Shown here: positions 51,909 to 60,217 of the stretch, piece by piece | How the letters are laid out: every line of letters begins with the position of its first letter | How positions within the stretch are numbered: the stretch's first letter is position 1 | Assembly: GCF_003751605.1 (NCBI RefSeq) | Contig: NZ_RJVJ01000003.1 | Coordinates: 496,001 to 560,000, forward strand | Reading direction: 5' to 3' | Length of the DNA stretch: 64,000 nucleotides | Source of the DNA: Kitasatospora cineracea | Lineage (GTDB): Bacteria > Actinomycetota > Actinomycetes > Streptomycetales > Streptomycetaceae | The notes under the pieces: generated by a model | What the model was told of the DNA's origin: nothing | Databases searched by the model: none | The model's input: the letters and a program-made list of their open reading frames with translations, nothing else | Translations under genes and position numbers: made by a program

Positions 51909-52841
51909 TCAGTGCTGGAGGACCATGGCGGCGAACGTCGCGCCGCGCCCGGCGCCCGCCGCGGCCAGGACGTACGGCTCGCCCCGGCGCAGCAGGCCGC
52001 GCTGCCGGGCGGTGCGGTGGTTGACGAAGTGGTCGGCGCAGAAGACGTGCCCGACCGCCGGCACGTTGTCGAGCACCACCCGCTCGCGCGGGTAGCCGAG
52101 GAGACGGCAGACCTGGTGCCAGGCCGCCCGGTTGACGTTGTGCGGCAGGACGGCCGTGACCGCCTCCAGCGCCAGCCCGGCCCGCTCGACGGCGGCCAGC
52201 ACCGTCGCCGCCAGCGCCTCGCCGTAGATCCGCTGGAACTCCAGGGCCTGCTCCTCGGCGTCGGTGTCGAACTCGCCGCGCAGGTCGGCCGCGTACGCCA
52301 GCACCCGGTCCCGCCCGCCCACCGGGGAGACCAGGCAGGCCCCGGCACCCTCGCCGAAGAACGAGCTGCCCGGCACCATCCCCGCCTCCGGGGTGAACGC
52401 CTTCTCCCCGGCCAGCACCAGCGCCAGCGCGTCCGGATCGCCGTCGGCGGCCAGCAGCCGGCCCGCCGCGTCGATCGCCAACAGGCCCGAGGCGCAGGCG
52501 TGGTGGCCGACCGAGAAGACCGGCACCCCCTCGTCCAGGCCCAGCTCCGCACACAGCTCCCGCACCGGGTCGTGCGGGAACGGGACGACGGTCGGGAACG
52601 AGCGGGCGTGCAGCACGTACCGCACCCGGTGCTCCCGGCCGCGCAGCGCCGCCAGCCCGGCCGCCGCGCCGCGCAGCAGGTCCAGCAGGCTGCCGCCCGG
52701 GTCCCGGGCGACCTCGCCCAGCCCGTGGTAGCGGCGGAAGATCCGCAGCTCCATCGGCGTCAGCCCGTACTCCCCGGCCAGCGCCTCGATCGGGACCCGG
52801 CCGGACGGCAGGTGGTCGGAGACGGCCAACAGCGACGTCAC
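51909..52841 (-). CDS. Ketosynthase III (FabH)-like enzyme
   Basis: A 310-residue thiolase-fold condensing or acyl-transfer enzyme. Active-site Cys in SVGHHACASGLLAID, His in VLPHNVNRAAW, and a later GHVFCADHFVNH in place of the usual Asn-containing block. It has the C-terminal glycine loop GAGRGATFAAMV. It could load a starter acyl group onto a carrier protein, or transfer an acyl chain to a hydroxyl or amine. The GTG start overlaps the condensation-domain gene by 4 bases. Confidence 0.88.
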   Translation of the reverse strand: MTSLLAVSDHLPSGRVPIEALAGEYGLTPMELRIFRRYHGLGEVARDPGGSLLDLLRGAAAGLAALRGREHRVRYVLHARSFPTVVPFPHDPVRELCAELGLDEGVPVFSVGHHACASGLLAIDAAGRLLAADGDPDALALVLAGEKAFTPEAGMVPGSSFFGEGAGACLVSPVGGRDRVLAYAADLRGEFDTDAEEQALEFQRIYGEALAATVLAAVERAGLALEAVTAVLPHNVNRAAWHQVCRLLGYPRERVVLDNVPAVGHVFCADHFVNHRTARQRGLLRRGEPYVLAAAGAGRGATFAAMVLQH

Positions 52842-54415
52842 CGCGGCACCCCAGCCCGCACGGCACCGGAACCCGCGGCCGCGTCCACACCTGTTCCGGC
52901 GTCCGCGCCGGCGTCCGCGCCGCTCTCTGCTTCGGCGTCCGTGCCGGCGTTCGTTCCGGCGTTCGTTCCGGAGTCCGCTTCGGCGTCCGCCGCCAGGAAC
53001 GCCAGCGCCGCCTCGACCGCGAGTTCCTCCACCGTGCGCGCCAGCGCCTCCGCGTCGGCGGGGGAGACGTGCCGGGTGTCGGTCAGGACTTCCATCAGCA
53101 GGCCCTCCGGGGCGTCCTCGAACTGGGCCTGCAGGATGCGTCCCGGCAGGTCCGTGCGCCGGGTCCAGCGGAAGGTGCTGCGGGCCCGGGCGGCCCGCAG
53201 GGCCGGGGCGGTGGGCGGCGGGGTGTCGGCGGCCGGGAGGCCGGTGGTGCGGTCGTTGAAGAAGCACTGGACGTCCAGGTCCTCGCCGCGTTCCGCCGCG
53301 ACCCGGGCGATCAGTTCGTTCAGGCGCTCCGGGTGGAAGTAGGCGTGCTTGTACGCGGCCAGGGTCGCGCCCCGGGCCGCCGCGACGGCGGCCGGGACGC
53401 TGCCGTCGCCCAGGTCGAGGACGGCGATGCCGGCCTGCGCGGCCATGCAGACCGTCCCGCCGATCGCCGAGCGGAAGCGGTTGTTGACCACCGGGCGGAG
53501 CACCACCGGCTGCGCCGCGCCGATCCGGCGCAGCGCCAGGGCGTACAGGCCCAGCAGGGCGGCGCGGGTGTCGCCGCCGGTGCGGGCGGCCACCAGCGGC
53601 AGCGCCAGCGGGAGGGCGGGGGAGCGGAACTCGCCGGTCCAGTGGCGGGGTTCGCGCGGGTCGGTGGAGGGCGCGAAGCGCCGGGCCGGGACGGTGCGCA
53701 GGATCCGCTCCCAGTGGCGCAGCGCCCGGGCGTTCTGCTGCTGCCCGGCCGGCGAGCCCTGCCAGGCCGCCTGTTCCAGCTGCTGCAGTCCGCTGACCGG
53801 GCCGCTCGCCCGCTCGCGCACCTCGCGGAGCATGATTGTTCCGCCCGCCGCGTCCGCGACCAGGTGGTTCATCACGCTGACCAGGTGGGTCGGGCGGCCG
53901 CCGGAACGCACCACCGCCATCCGCACCGGCCACTCCCCGGCGTAGTCGAACGGCCGTTCCCGGTAGGCGAGTTCGACCTGTTCCGCGAGCCCGGCCGGGT
54001 CGGTCCCGGCGGGTGCGTCGTACAGCTCCAGGGCGATTCGGCCGGAGGCGGACAGCTGCTGCGTCGGGTGCCCGTCCGGGCCGAACCGCAGCCGGGTGCG
54101 CATCGACGGGAACCGGCCCATCAGGTAGCGCAGCTCGGCCGCCACCGACTCGACGGTGCTGCCCGCCGGGAGGGCGGCCGTCCCGCCGATCGGCAGCGAG
54201 TTGCGCTGCGCGACCATCGCGTGCCAGATCTCCCACATGCCCCAGGAGAGTTCGCCGACGCCCGCGCCCTCCCCGGCGAAGGGCACCTCGATCCGCTCGG
54301 CGGGTCCGGGTCCGATCGCGAGGCCGGGGTCGGGGCCGGGGCCGATCGCGAGGCCGGGTCCGGGGCCGGGTCCGATCGTGGGGCCGGGGCCGACCACGGG
54401 GTCGCTGCCGGTCAT
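52838..54415 (-). CDS. Free-standing condensation-domain protein
   Basis: A 525-residue protein with one NRPS-type condensation fold. The motif MNHLVADAAGG corresponds to HHxxxDG (second His and Asp kept, first His is Asn). Other blocks are RYLMGRFPSMRTRLR-like region, RERPFDYAGEWPVRM, and FFNDRTTGLP. Stand-alone condensation proteins join an acyl-carrier substrate to an amine or alcohol. Both ends are repeat-rich: an N-terminal GPGP/GLAIGPGP tract (residues about 8-40) and a C-terminal NAGTNAGTDAEA-like tail. Ester formation or amide formation is equally possible. Confidence 0.88.
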   Translation of the reverse strand: MTGSDPVVGPGPTIGPGPGPGLAIGPGPDPGLAIGPGPAERIEVPFAGEGAGVGELSWGMWEIWHAMVAQRNSLPIGGTAALPAGSTVESVAAELRYLMGRFPSMRTRLRFGPDGHPTQQLSASGRIALELYDAPAGTDPAGLAEQVELAYRERPFDYAGEWPVRMAVVRSGGRPTHLVSVMNHLVADAAGGTIMLREVRERASGPVSGLQQLEQAAWQGSPAGQQQNARALRHWERILRTVPARRFAPSTDPREPRHWTGEFRSPALPLALPLVAARTGGDTRAALLGLYALALRRIGAAQPVVLRPVVNNRFRSAIGGTVCMAAQAGIAVLDLGDGSVPAAVAAARGATLAAYKHAYFHPERLNELIARVAAERGEDLDVQCFFNDRTTGLPAADTPPPTAPALRAARARSTFRWTRRTDLPGRILQAQFEDAPEGLLMEVLTDTRHVSPADAEALARTVEELAVEAALAFLAADAEADSGTNAGTNAGTDAEAESGADAGADAGTGVDAAAGSGAVRAGVPR

Positions 54416-56064
54416 GAGGCCACCACCGTCGCGGCCCGGTGCCGCTGCCGCATCAGGAACTTGCGGACCTTGCCGGTCGGCCCGAGGATCAGCTCCTCCT
54501 CGCCGATCACCAGCACCGCGCGCAGCGTCGCCGCTGCCGCGGGCGTCAGCGCCGCCCGCACCGCCGGGGCCCGGTCGACGGACGGGTCGGCGTCCGGGCG
54601 CAGCGCCAGCAGCACGTCCGTCACCACGGACCCGCCTCCGGCGCCGCCGCCCGCCGGTTCCGTCCGCAGCGACACCACCGTGCAGTCCAGCACGTCCGGG
54701 CAGGCCGTCAGGACCCGTTCCTCGCTCAGCGCCGTGTACAGCCACTCGCCGCCGCCCAGGTCGACGGCGTCCACCGCCCGGTCCACGTGGAAGTAGTAGC
54801 CCTCCTCGTCCCGGTACAGCAGGTCGCCGGTCAGGTAGTAGCCGTCCAGCCGGTTGCGGTAGGTGGCCGCCGAGTCGTTCCAGTAGCCCGGGGCCAGCGT
54901 CGGGGCCCGCAGCGCCAGGTGGCCGACCTCGCCGACCGGGACCTCCCGGCCGGTGGCCGGGTCGAGCAGCGCCACCTCGGCGAAGCCGTGCGGGACGCCG
55001 ACGCAGCGCCCGTAGCGCCCGGTGTCCGGACCGTGGGTGAGGTGGAACGCGGAGTGGCCCATCTCGGTGGAGCCCAGCCCGTCCACGAAGTGCGAGCCCG
55101 GCACCCGCCGCACCCCTTCCCGGGTCACCGTCACCCGCGAACCGGCCGCCACCAGGCGGCGCACGTGCGGCTCGTGCGCGCAGTCACCGGTGTTGAACCA
55201 GAGCGCGACGGAAGAGAGCCGGCGCTGCGTCAGGTCGTGCCGGGCCAGCTGCGCCCAGGTCGCGGCGAAGCCGAACACGCCGGTCGGCTCCCAGCGCTCG
55301 ATCGCCGACAGCACCTGCTCGCCGTCCTGCCCGGACAGGAACAGCACCTCGCTGCGGTGGCACAGCGCCAGGTTCAGCGTCGAGACGCCCGCCGCGTGCG
55401 CGGTCGGCAGCGCGCTGAGGATCCGCTCGGTGCCCCGGGCGCGCGGCGCCGCCAGCCGGAACAGCTTCACCGCCGCGAACAGGCTGGCGTGCGAGTGCAC
55501 CACCGCCGCGGGCAGCCGGGTGGTCCCCGAGGAGTGCGTGATCACCACCGGGTCCTCCGGGTGGTGCCGGTACGGGGCGGGCGCCGCCGCCGGGTCGCCG
55601 CCGCCCGGCCCGCCGGCGTCCTCGTGCAGGGCAACGCCCGGGTCCTCGCCCGCCAGCCGCTCCCGGTGCTCGGCGTCCGTCAGCAGCGCCACCGCCCGCA
55701 GCCGGCGCAGGTACCCGGCCGCCACGTCGCCCGGCAGGTGCCGGTTCAGCAGCGCCGGGACGGCGCCCAGCCAGGCCAGTGCCAGGAAGTTCAGCAGGCA
55801 GTCCGCCGACCCCGACACGTACAGCGCCACCGGGTCGCGCGGCCCGATCCCGCGCCCGTGCCACCACGCCGCCCGGGCCGCCACCCGCTCGTGCAACTGC
55901 CCGAGCGTCAGCCCGTGCCCGGCCGGGAAGCCGTCGACCGGCACGTCGAACGCCGCGCCCGGCCCGTCCGGGTCCGCGCCGTGCGCCAGCAGCGAGGTCA
56001 GCACGTTGCCCGTGCCGAGCCCCGGGTCGGCGGCCAGCCGCGCCCTGATTCCGGTGTCCCTCAC
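54412..56064 (-). CDS. AMP-forming acyl ligase (ANL superfamily)
   Basis: A 550-residue adenylating enzyme: THSSGTTRLPAAVVHSH (P-loop like, A3), ALPTAHAAGVSTLNLAL, VDGLGSTEMGHSAFHL (A5), YYLTGDLLYRDEEG (A7), and GPTGKVRKFLMRQ (catalytic Lys, A10). Start GTG at 56064. It would activate a carboxylic acid onto CoA or a carrier protein. The overlap with the condensation gene suggests that its product is an input for that protein. The substrate cannot be read from the sequence. Confidence 0.92.
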   Translation of the reverse strand: MRDTGIRARLAADPGLGTGNVLTSLLAHGADPDGPGAAFDVPVDGFPAGHGLTLGQLHERVAARAAWWHGRGIGPRDPVALYVSGSADCLLNFLALAWLGAVPALLNRHLPGDVAAGYLRRLRAVALLTDAEHRERLAGEDPGVALHEDAGGPGGGDPAAAPAPYRHHPEDPVVITHSSGTTRLPAAVVHSHASLFAAVKLFRLAAPRARGTERILSALPTAHAAGVSTLNLALCHRSEVLFLSGQDGEQVLSAIERWEPTGVFGFAATWAQLARHDLTQRRLSSVALWFNTGDCAHEPHVRRLVAAGSRVTVTREGVRRVPGSHFVDGLGSTEMGHSAFHLTHGPDTGRYGRCVGVPHGFAEVALLDPATGREVPVGEVGHLALRAPTLAPGYWNDSAATYRNRLDGYYLTGDLLYRDEEGYYFHVDRAVDAVDLGGGEWLYTALSEERVLTACPDVLDCTVVSLRTEPAGGGAGGGSVVTDVLLALRPDADPSVDRAPAVRAALTPAAAATLRAVLVIGEEELILGPTGKVRKFLMRQRHRAATVVAS

Positions 56065-56136
56065 GTCCTGCCGCCCTTTCCGAGCACGTCCGTCACGTCC
56101 TGCCGTCCTTGCCGAGCACGTCCCTCGTCACGCCCC

Positions 56137-57150
56137 TCACGTCCCGCCGCCCTCCCCGGGCACGCCCGTCACCTCCCCGACGAGCACGCCCGTCACCTCC
56201 CCGATCGCCGCCAGCAACTGCGCCCGGCCCGGTTGGCAGGCCCGGTCCAGCGCCGGGGCGAACGGCAGCACCGCCCCCTCCGGGCGGGTCACCCGGCGCG
56301 GCGCGGCCCGCAGCCGCGGCCCCTCGGCGGCCGTCGCCAGCACCTCCGCGGCGAACCCGCAGGAGCGGTTCGAGTCGTCCAGCACCACCAGCCGCCCGGT
56401 CCGCCGCAGCGAGGCCGCCAGGCCCGCCCGGTCCAGCGGGTGCAGGGTGCGCGGGTCGAACACCTCCACCGAGACCCGGCCCGCCAGCTCCTCGGCCACC
56501 GCCAGCGCCTCGTGCACCAGGTGGCCGACCGCCACCACCGTCACGTCGGTGCCCGCCCGGTGCACCCGGCCCAGGCCCAGCGGCACCGGACCCAGCGCCG
56601 CGAAGTCCACGTCCTCCCGCACCCCCAGCGCCCCCGACGGGGCGAACACCACCACCGGGTCGTCGTCCCGCAGCGCCGACAGCAGCAGCCCGTACGCGTC
56701 CGTCGGCGTGGCCGGCACCACCGTCTTCACCCCGACGTGCGCGAACAGGCCGTACGGGTGGTCCGAGTGCTGCCCCGCCCAGGACTCCCGCGAGCCCGAA
56801 CCCGGCAGCAGGTACGTCACCGGCACCCGCAGCCGGCCGCCCGACATCAGCGAGAGCTTGTGCGCCTGGTTGGCGATCTGCTCGAACGCCAGGAACAGCA
56901 GCGACGGGATCTGGAACTCCACCAGCGGCCGCACCCCGGCCAGCGCCGCGCCGGTGGCGAACGAGGTGAACGCCTGCTCCGAGATCGGCGTGTCCAGCAC
57001 CCGCTCCGGCCCGAACCGCCGCACCAGCCCCGCCGTCACGTACGACACCGCCACCCGGACGTCCTCGCCGAACACGCACACCGACCCGTCGCGCGCCATC
57101 TCGTCGCCCAGCGCCCGGTTCAACGCCTTCAGGTACGACAGCTTCGGCAC
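56137..57150 (-). CDS. 2-oxoacid dehydrogenase E1 beta subunit
   Basis: A 337-residue transketolase-type subunit: YLKALNRALGDEMARDGSVC, FGEDV, LDTPISEQAFTSFATGAALA, RPLVEFQ and HSDHPYGLFAHVGVKTVVPA. With E1 alpha it forms a thiamine-diphosphate enzyme that decarboxylates a 2-oxoacid. No E2 or E3 gene is nearby, so the acyl group is probably passed to a carrier protein or released. A short 36-bp direct repeat (cacgtcctgccg...) lies in the gap to the ligase gene (56065-56136). The start GTG at 57150 is 1 base from the E1 alpha stop. Confidence 0.93.
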   Translation of the reverse strand: MPKLSYLKALNRALGDEMARDGSVCVFGEDVRVAVSYVTAGLVRRFGPERVLDTPISEQAFTSFATGAALAGVRPLVEFQIPSLLFLAFEQIANQAHKLSLMSGGRLRVPVTYLLPGSGSRESWAGQHSDHPYGLFAHVGVKTVVPATPTDAYGLLLSALRDDDPVVVFAPSGALGVREDVDFAALGPVPLGLGRVHRAGTDVTVVAVGHLVHEALAVAEELAGRVSVEVFDPRTLHPLDRAGLAASLRRTGRLVVLDDSNRSCGFAAEVLATAAEGPRLRAAPRRVTRPEGAVLPFAPALDRACQPGRAQLLAAIGEVTGVLVGEVTGVPGEGGGT

Positions 57151-57151
57151 C

Positions 57152-58099
57152 TCAGCCCACCTCCGTCGCGTACAGGTACGCCAGCGCCGAGGCCGGGTCA
57201 GGGTGCGGCGCCGCACGCGCGAACTCCACCGCGGCGTCGAGGAGTTCGTCGAGCTCCGCGTCGATCGCGGCGCGGACGGCGGCCGGGATCCGGGCCCCCT
57301 GCACCTCCAGCGGGTCCCGGGCCCGGCCCGCGGCCTCCTCCTCCGGCGAGCGGTAGCCCGGCCGGGCCGCGTGCTCCCAGGTGTGGTGCGCGTCGAAGCG
57401 GTACACCGCACACTCCAGCAGCGTCGGCCCGCCGCCCGCCCGGGCCCGGGCCACCGCCTCCGCGGTCGCCGCCAGCACCGCCCGCGGATCCGTCCCGTCC
57501 ACCGCCAGCGCCGGGATGCCGAACGCCGCCGCCCGGCCCAGCACGCTGCCCGCCACCGCGTCCGCCGTCCGGGTCGAGGTGGCGAACCCGTTGTTCTCGC
57601 ACACCAGCACCACCGGTGCCCGCCACAGCGCCGCCAGGTTGAACGCCTCCAGCACCACGCCCTGGCTCACCGCGCCGTCCCCGAAGTACGCCACCGCCAC
57701 CCGGTCCGAGCCCGCCCGGCGCAGCGCCCAGGCCGCGCCCGCCGCGATCGGTACCGCCGCGCCCACCATCGCGTTCGCGCCCAGCACGCCCAGCGCGAAG
57801 TCCGCCGCGTGCATCGACCCGCCCCGGCCCCGGTTCAACCCCGCCTCCCGGCCCGCCAGTTCGGCCATCATCCGCGCCGGGTCCGCACCCTTCGCCAGCA
57901 CGTGCCCGTGCCCGCGGTGGGTGGAGGCGATCAGGTCGTCCGGCCGCAGCGCCGCACAGGTGCCCGCCGCGACCGCCTCCTGCCCCGTGCACGGGTGGAT
58001 GCCGCCCGGCACCACCCCCGCCCGGACCAGCTCCACCGCCCGCCGCTCGAAACCCCGGATCAGCGCCACCGTCCGGTACAGGCCGGCGTCAGCAGTCAT
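57152..58099 (-). CDS. 2-oxoacid dehydrogenase E1 alpha subunit
   Basis: A 315-residue subunit with the thiamine-diphosphate motif GDGAVSQGVVLEAFNLAALW and then VLVCENN. Other family blocks are FERRAVELVRAGVVPGGIHP, STHRGHGHVLAKG and LNRGRGGSMHAADF. It pairs with the next gene. In natural-product clusters such E1 pairs make aryl-acyl or branched acyl units from keto acids (PglB/PglC is one example). The start overlaps the dioxygenase stop by 11 bases. Confidence 0.94.
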   Translation of the reverse strand: MTADAGLYRTVALIRGFERRAVELVRAGVVPGGIHPCTGQEAVAAGTCAALRPDDLIASTHRGHGHVLAKGADPARMMAELAGREAGLNRGRGGSMHAADFALGVLGANAMVGAAVPIAAGAAWALRRAGSDRVAVAYFGDGAVSQGVVLEAFNLAALWRAPVVLVCENNGFATSTRTADAVAGSVLGRAAAFGIPALAVDGTDPRAVLAATAEAVARARAGGGPTLLECAVYRFDAHHTWEHAARPGYRSPEEEAAGRARDPLEVQGARIPAAVRAAIDAELDELLDAAVEFARAAPHPDPASALAYLYATEVG

Positions 58100-59096
58100 C
58101 CCGGCCCGCCTCGGGAGAGCGCCACAGCACCGGGCAGAACTCCGGGTCCGCGTAGTCCGGCCGCCCGTCCGGCAGCCGGCGCACCAGCACGTCGTGGTTG
58201 TACACCGCCGCGCCGCCGTCCGAGAGCGGGAAGCGCCGGTACTCGTTCGCCCCGTCCTGGAGGTGGAAGGAGACCGCCCGGCGCGGCCGCCCGCTGAGGT
58301 TCGGCCCCGAGCCGTGGTACGTGCGGCAGTGGTGGAACGACAGGTGCCCCTTCGGGATCACCAGCGGCACCTTCCGCACCTCGACGCCGTTGTGCGCCGC
58401 GTTCACCGCCAGCAGCCGCTCCAGGTCGCCCCGGTCGCGGTCCGCGAAGTGCCGGGTCACCGAGTCCTCCCGGCCCACCTCCCGCCAGCGGTGGCTGCCG
58501 TCCACCACCGTCAGCGTGCCCATCTCCTCGTCGCAGTCGTGGAACGGCACGAACGCCGTCAGCATCCGCTCCGAACTCGACGTCGACCAGTAGTGCTTGT
58601 CGAGGTGCCAGGGCACCACGTTGCTCGGCTCGCCCGCCACCGCCGGCTTCAGGATCAGCGTCGACTGGAACACCCGGATCTCCGACACCCCCGCCAGCAG
58701 CGCCGCCACCGCCCCCACCAGCGGCTTGCACAGGATCCGCGCGATCGGGTCGCTCTCGTAGTGCACGTAGTCGTTGTGCCGCTGCACCGGCCCGTCCGAC
58801 GGCTGCCAGGCCGCCAGCCGCGGCGGCCGCACCGGCAGCTCCCGGCTGCGCGCCCCCGCGTAGTACCCCTCGGCGGCCGCCGCCAGCGCGTCCACCTCGG
58901 CGTCCGTGAACAGCTTCGGCGCCAGGTACCAGCCGTGCTCCGCGTAGAACGCCACGTCCGTCGCGCTCGGCAGCAACTCCCGCTCCTCGGCGGTCAGTTC
59001 GAACCGCAGCTCGGCCCCGCCCGGCACCCTCGGCTCGGTCCCGCCCGCCGGCTTCGGCTCGGCCCTGCCCGCGGGCTTCGGCCCGGCCCCGATCAC
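58089..59096 (-). CDS. PhyH-type Fe(II)/2-oxoglutarate dioxygenase
   Basis: A 335-residue non-haem iron oxygenase. Iron ligands His-x-Asp in VPWHLDKHYW and the distal His in FHHCRTYHGSGPN, with a 2-oxoglutarate-binding Arg in RRAVSFHLQD. It probably hydroxylates or desaturates the product. The N-terminal 30 residues are PKPAG-type repeats (GAGPKPAGRAEPKPAGGTEP). The GTG start overlaps the upstream stop by 4 bases. Confidence 0.9.
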   Translation of the reverse strand: MIGAGPKPAGRAEPKPAGGTEPRVPGGAELRFELTAEERELLPSATDVAFYAEHGWYLAPKLFTDAEVDALAAAAEGYYAGARSRELPVRPPRLAAWQPSDGPVQRHNDYVHYESDPIARILCKPLVGAVAALLAGVSEIRVFQSTLILKPAVAGEPSNVVPWHLDKHYWSTSSSERMLTAFVPFHDCDEEMGTLTVVDGSHRWREVGREDSVTRHFADRDRGDLERLLAVNAAHNGVEVRKVPLVIPKGHLSFHHCRTYHGSGPNLSGRPRRAVSFHLQDGANEYRRFPLSDGGAAVYNHDVLVRRLPDGRPDYADPEFCPVLWRSPEAGRDDC

Positions 59097-60154
59097 CGCG
59101 CCACCGCCGGAGTCCGGACCGCCGCCAGCTCGCGCTCCTTGGCCGCGTACAGCGCCGGGATGTTGGCGGTGCCGAAGGTGCGGGCGCCGTGCCGCTCGAT
59201 CAGCTCCCAGAAGAACGTCCGCCGCACGTGCAGCGAGGTGGCGAAGATCTGGTACAGCTCGCCCCAGTGGTCCCGGTCCAGCAGGATCCCGCGGCTGCGC
59301 AGCCGCTCCGCCGGACGGGCCGCCAGCGTGTCGTAGTAGGCGTCCGGCGTCGGCGCGAACCCCAGCCCGCGCCCCGCCATCGCGTCCACCGCCGCCGCGA
59401 CGTCCGGGCAGGACAGCGCCAGGTGCTGCACCCCCGGGCCGCCGTGCCAGGCCAGGAAGTCGTCCACCTGCCCCGGCTCGCGTGCCCCGTCCGGCTGGAT
59501 CAGCGTCAGGGTGATCCCGCCCGACGGGCTCTGCACCACCCGGGAGAACATGCCCTGCCCGCCGACCTCGATGTACTCCTCGAACACGACGTCGAAGCCG
59601 AACGCCTCCCGGTAGTACGCCACCGTGGCGTCCAACTCCCCGTCCGGCACGCACACCGCCGCGTGGTCGATCCCCCGGACCAGGCCCGGGTCCGGCACCC
59701 CGCCGTCCGGCACCCCGCCGTCCGGCACCGCGACCAGGCCCGGCAGGAACTCTCCGCTTCGGCGCTCCACCAGCCGGTGCACCACGTCGCCGAACCCCGA
59801 GACCACCGCCGTCACCACCCCGCCGTCCTCCCGGGGCGGTTCCACCCCGCGCGCGCCGCCGGCCACCGCCGCCGCGTACCCGGCCGTCGCGTCCGGCGTG
59901 CCGAACGCCAGCACCGCCACCCCGTCCCCGTGCCGGGCGACGTACTGCGCCGCCGGGTGCCCCGGCTCCAGTCCCGAGGTCAGCAGCACCCGGCAGCCGC
60001 CCTGCCCCAGCAGCAGACTGCGCTGCCCCGGCAGGCCGGTCTCCGGACCGCCCTGCGCCAGCAGGCGGAACCCGAGCCCCGCGGACAGCACGTACGCCGC
60101 CTGGCGTGCGTCCCCCACGTGGAACTCGACGTGGTCGAGATCGAGGAAATCCAT
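59093..60154 (-). CDS. 4-Hydroxymandelate synthase / HPPD-like dioxygenase
   Basis: Fe(II) enzyme that acts on 4-hydroxyphenylpyruvate. It has 353 residues in two VOC-like halves: DFLDLDHVEFHVGDARQAAY; VARHGDGVAVLAFG; iron ligands His in GIDHAAVCVPDGE, His in GVQHLALSCPDV and Glu in FFWELIERHG; ending NIPALYAAKEREL. The overall length fits hydroxymandelate synthase (HmaS) slightly better than HPPD, and the FMN hydroxyacid oxidase in the same operon supports HmaS. HPPD (homogentisate) remains possible. A VPDGG repeat (59690-59725) sits between the halves. ATG 60154 is chosen; 60163 would be out of frame. Confidence 0.88.
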   Translation of the reverse strand: MDFLDLDHVEFHVGDARQAAYVLSAGLGFRLLAQGGPETGLPGQRSLLLGQGGCRVLLTSGLEPGHPAAQYVARHGDGVAVLAFGTPDATAGYAAAVAGGARGVEPPREDGGVVTAVVSGFGDVVHRLVERRSGEFLPGLVAVPDGGVPDGGVPDPGLVRGIDHAAVCVPDGELDATVAYYREAFGFDVVFEEYIEVGGQGMFSRVVQSPSGGITLTLIQPDGAREPGQVDDFLAWHGGPGVQHLALSCPDVAAAVDAMAGRGLGFAPTPDAYYDTLAARPAERLRSRGILLDRDHWGELYQIFATSLHVRRTFFWELIERHGARTFGTANIPALYAAKERELAAVRTPAVAR

Positions 60155-60217
60155 CGCGTAGCAGTTCCTTCTCTTCACCGACGGTGCGTCAGATTGCTTG
60201 TCGTACAAGGGACTTGC

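Noticed and set aside
59093..60154. Plain HPPD of tyrosine degradation
   Set aside because: It is set inside a biosynthetic operon next to an FMN hydroxyacid oxidase and has HmaS-like length. HPPD is kept as an alternative in the feature entry, not as the call.
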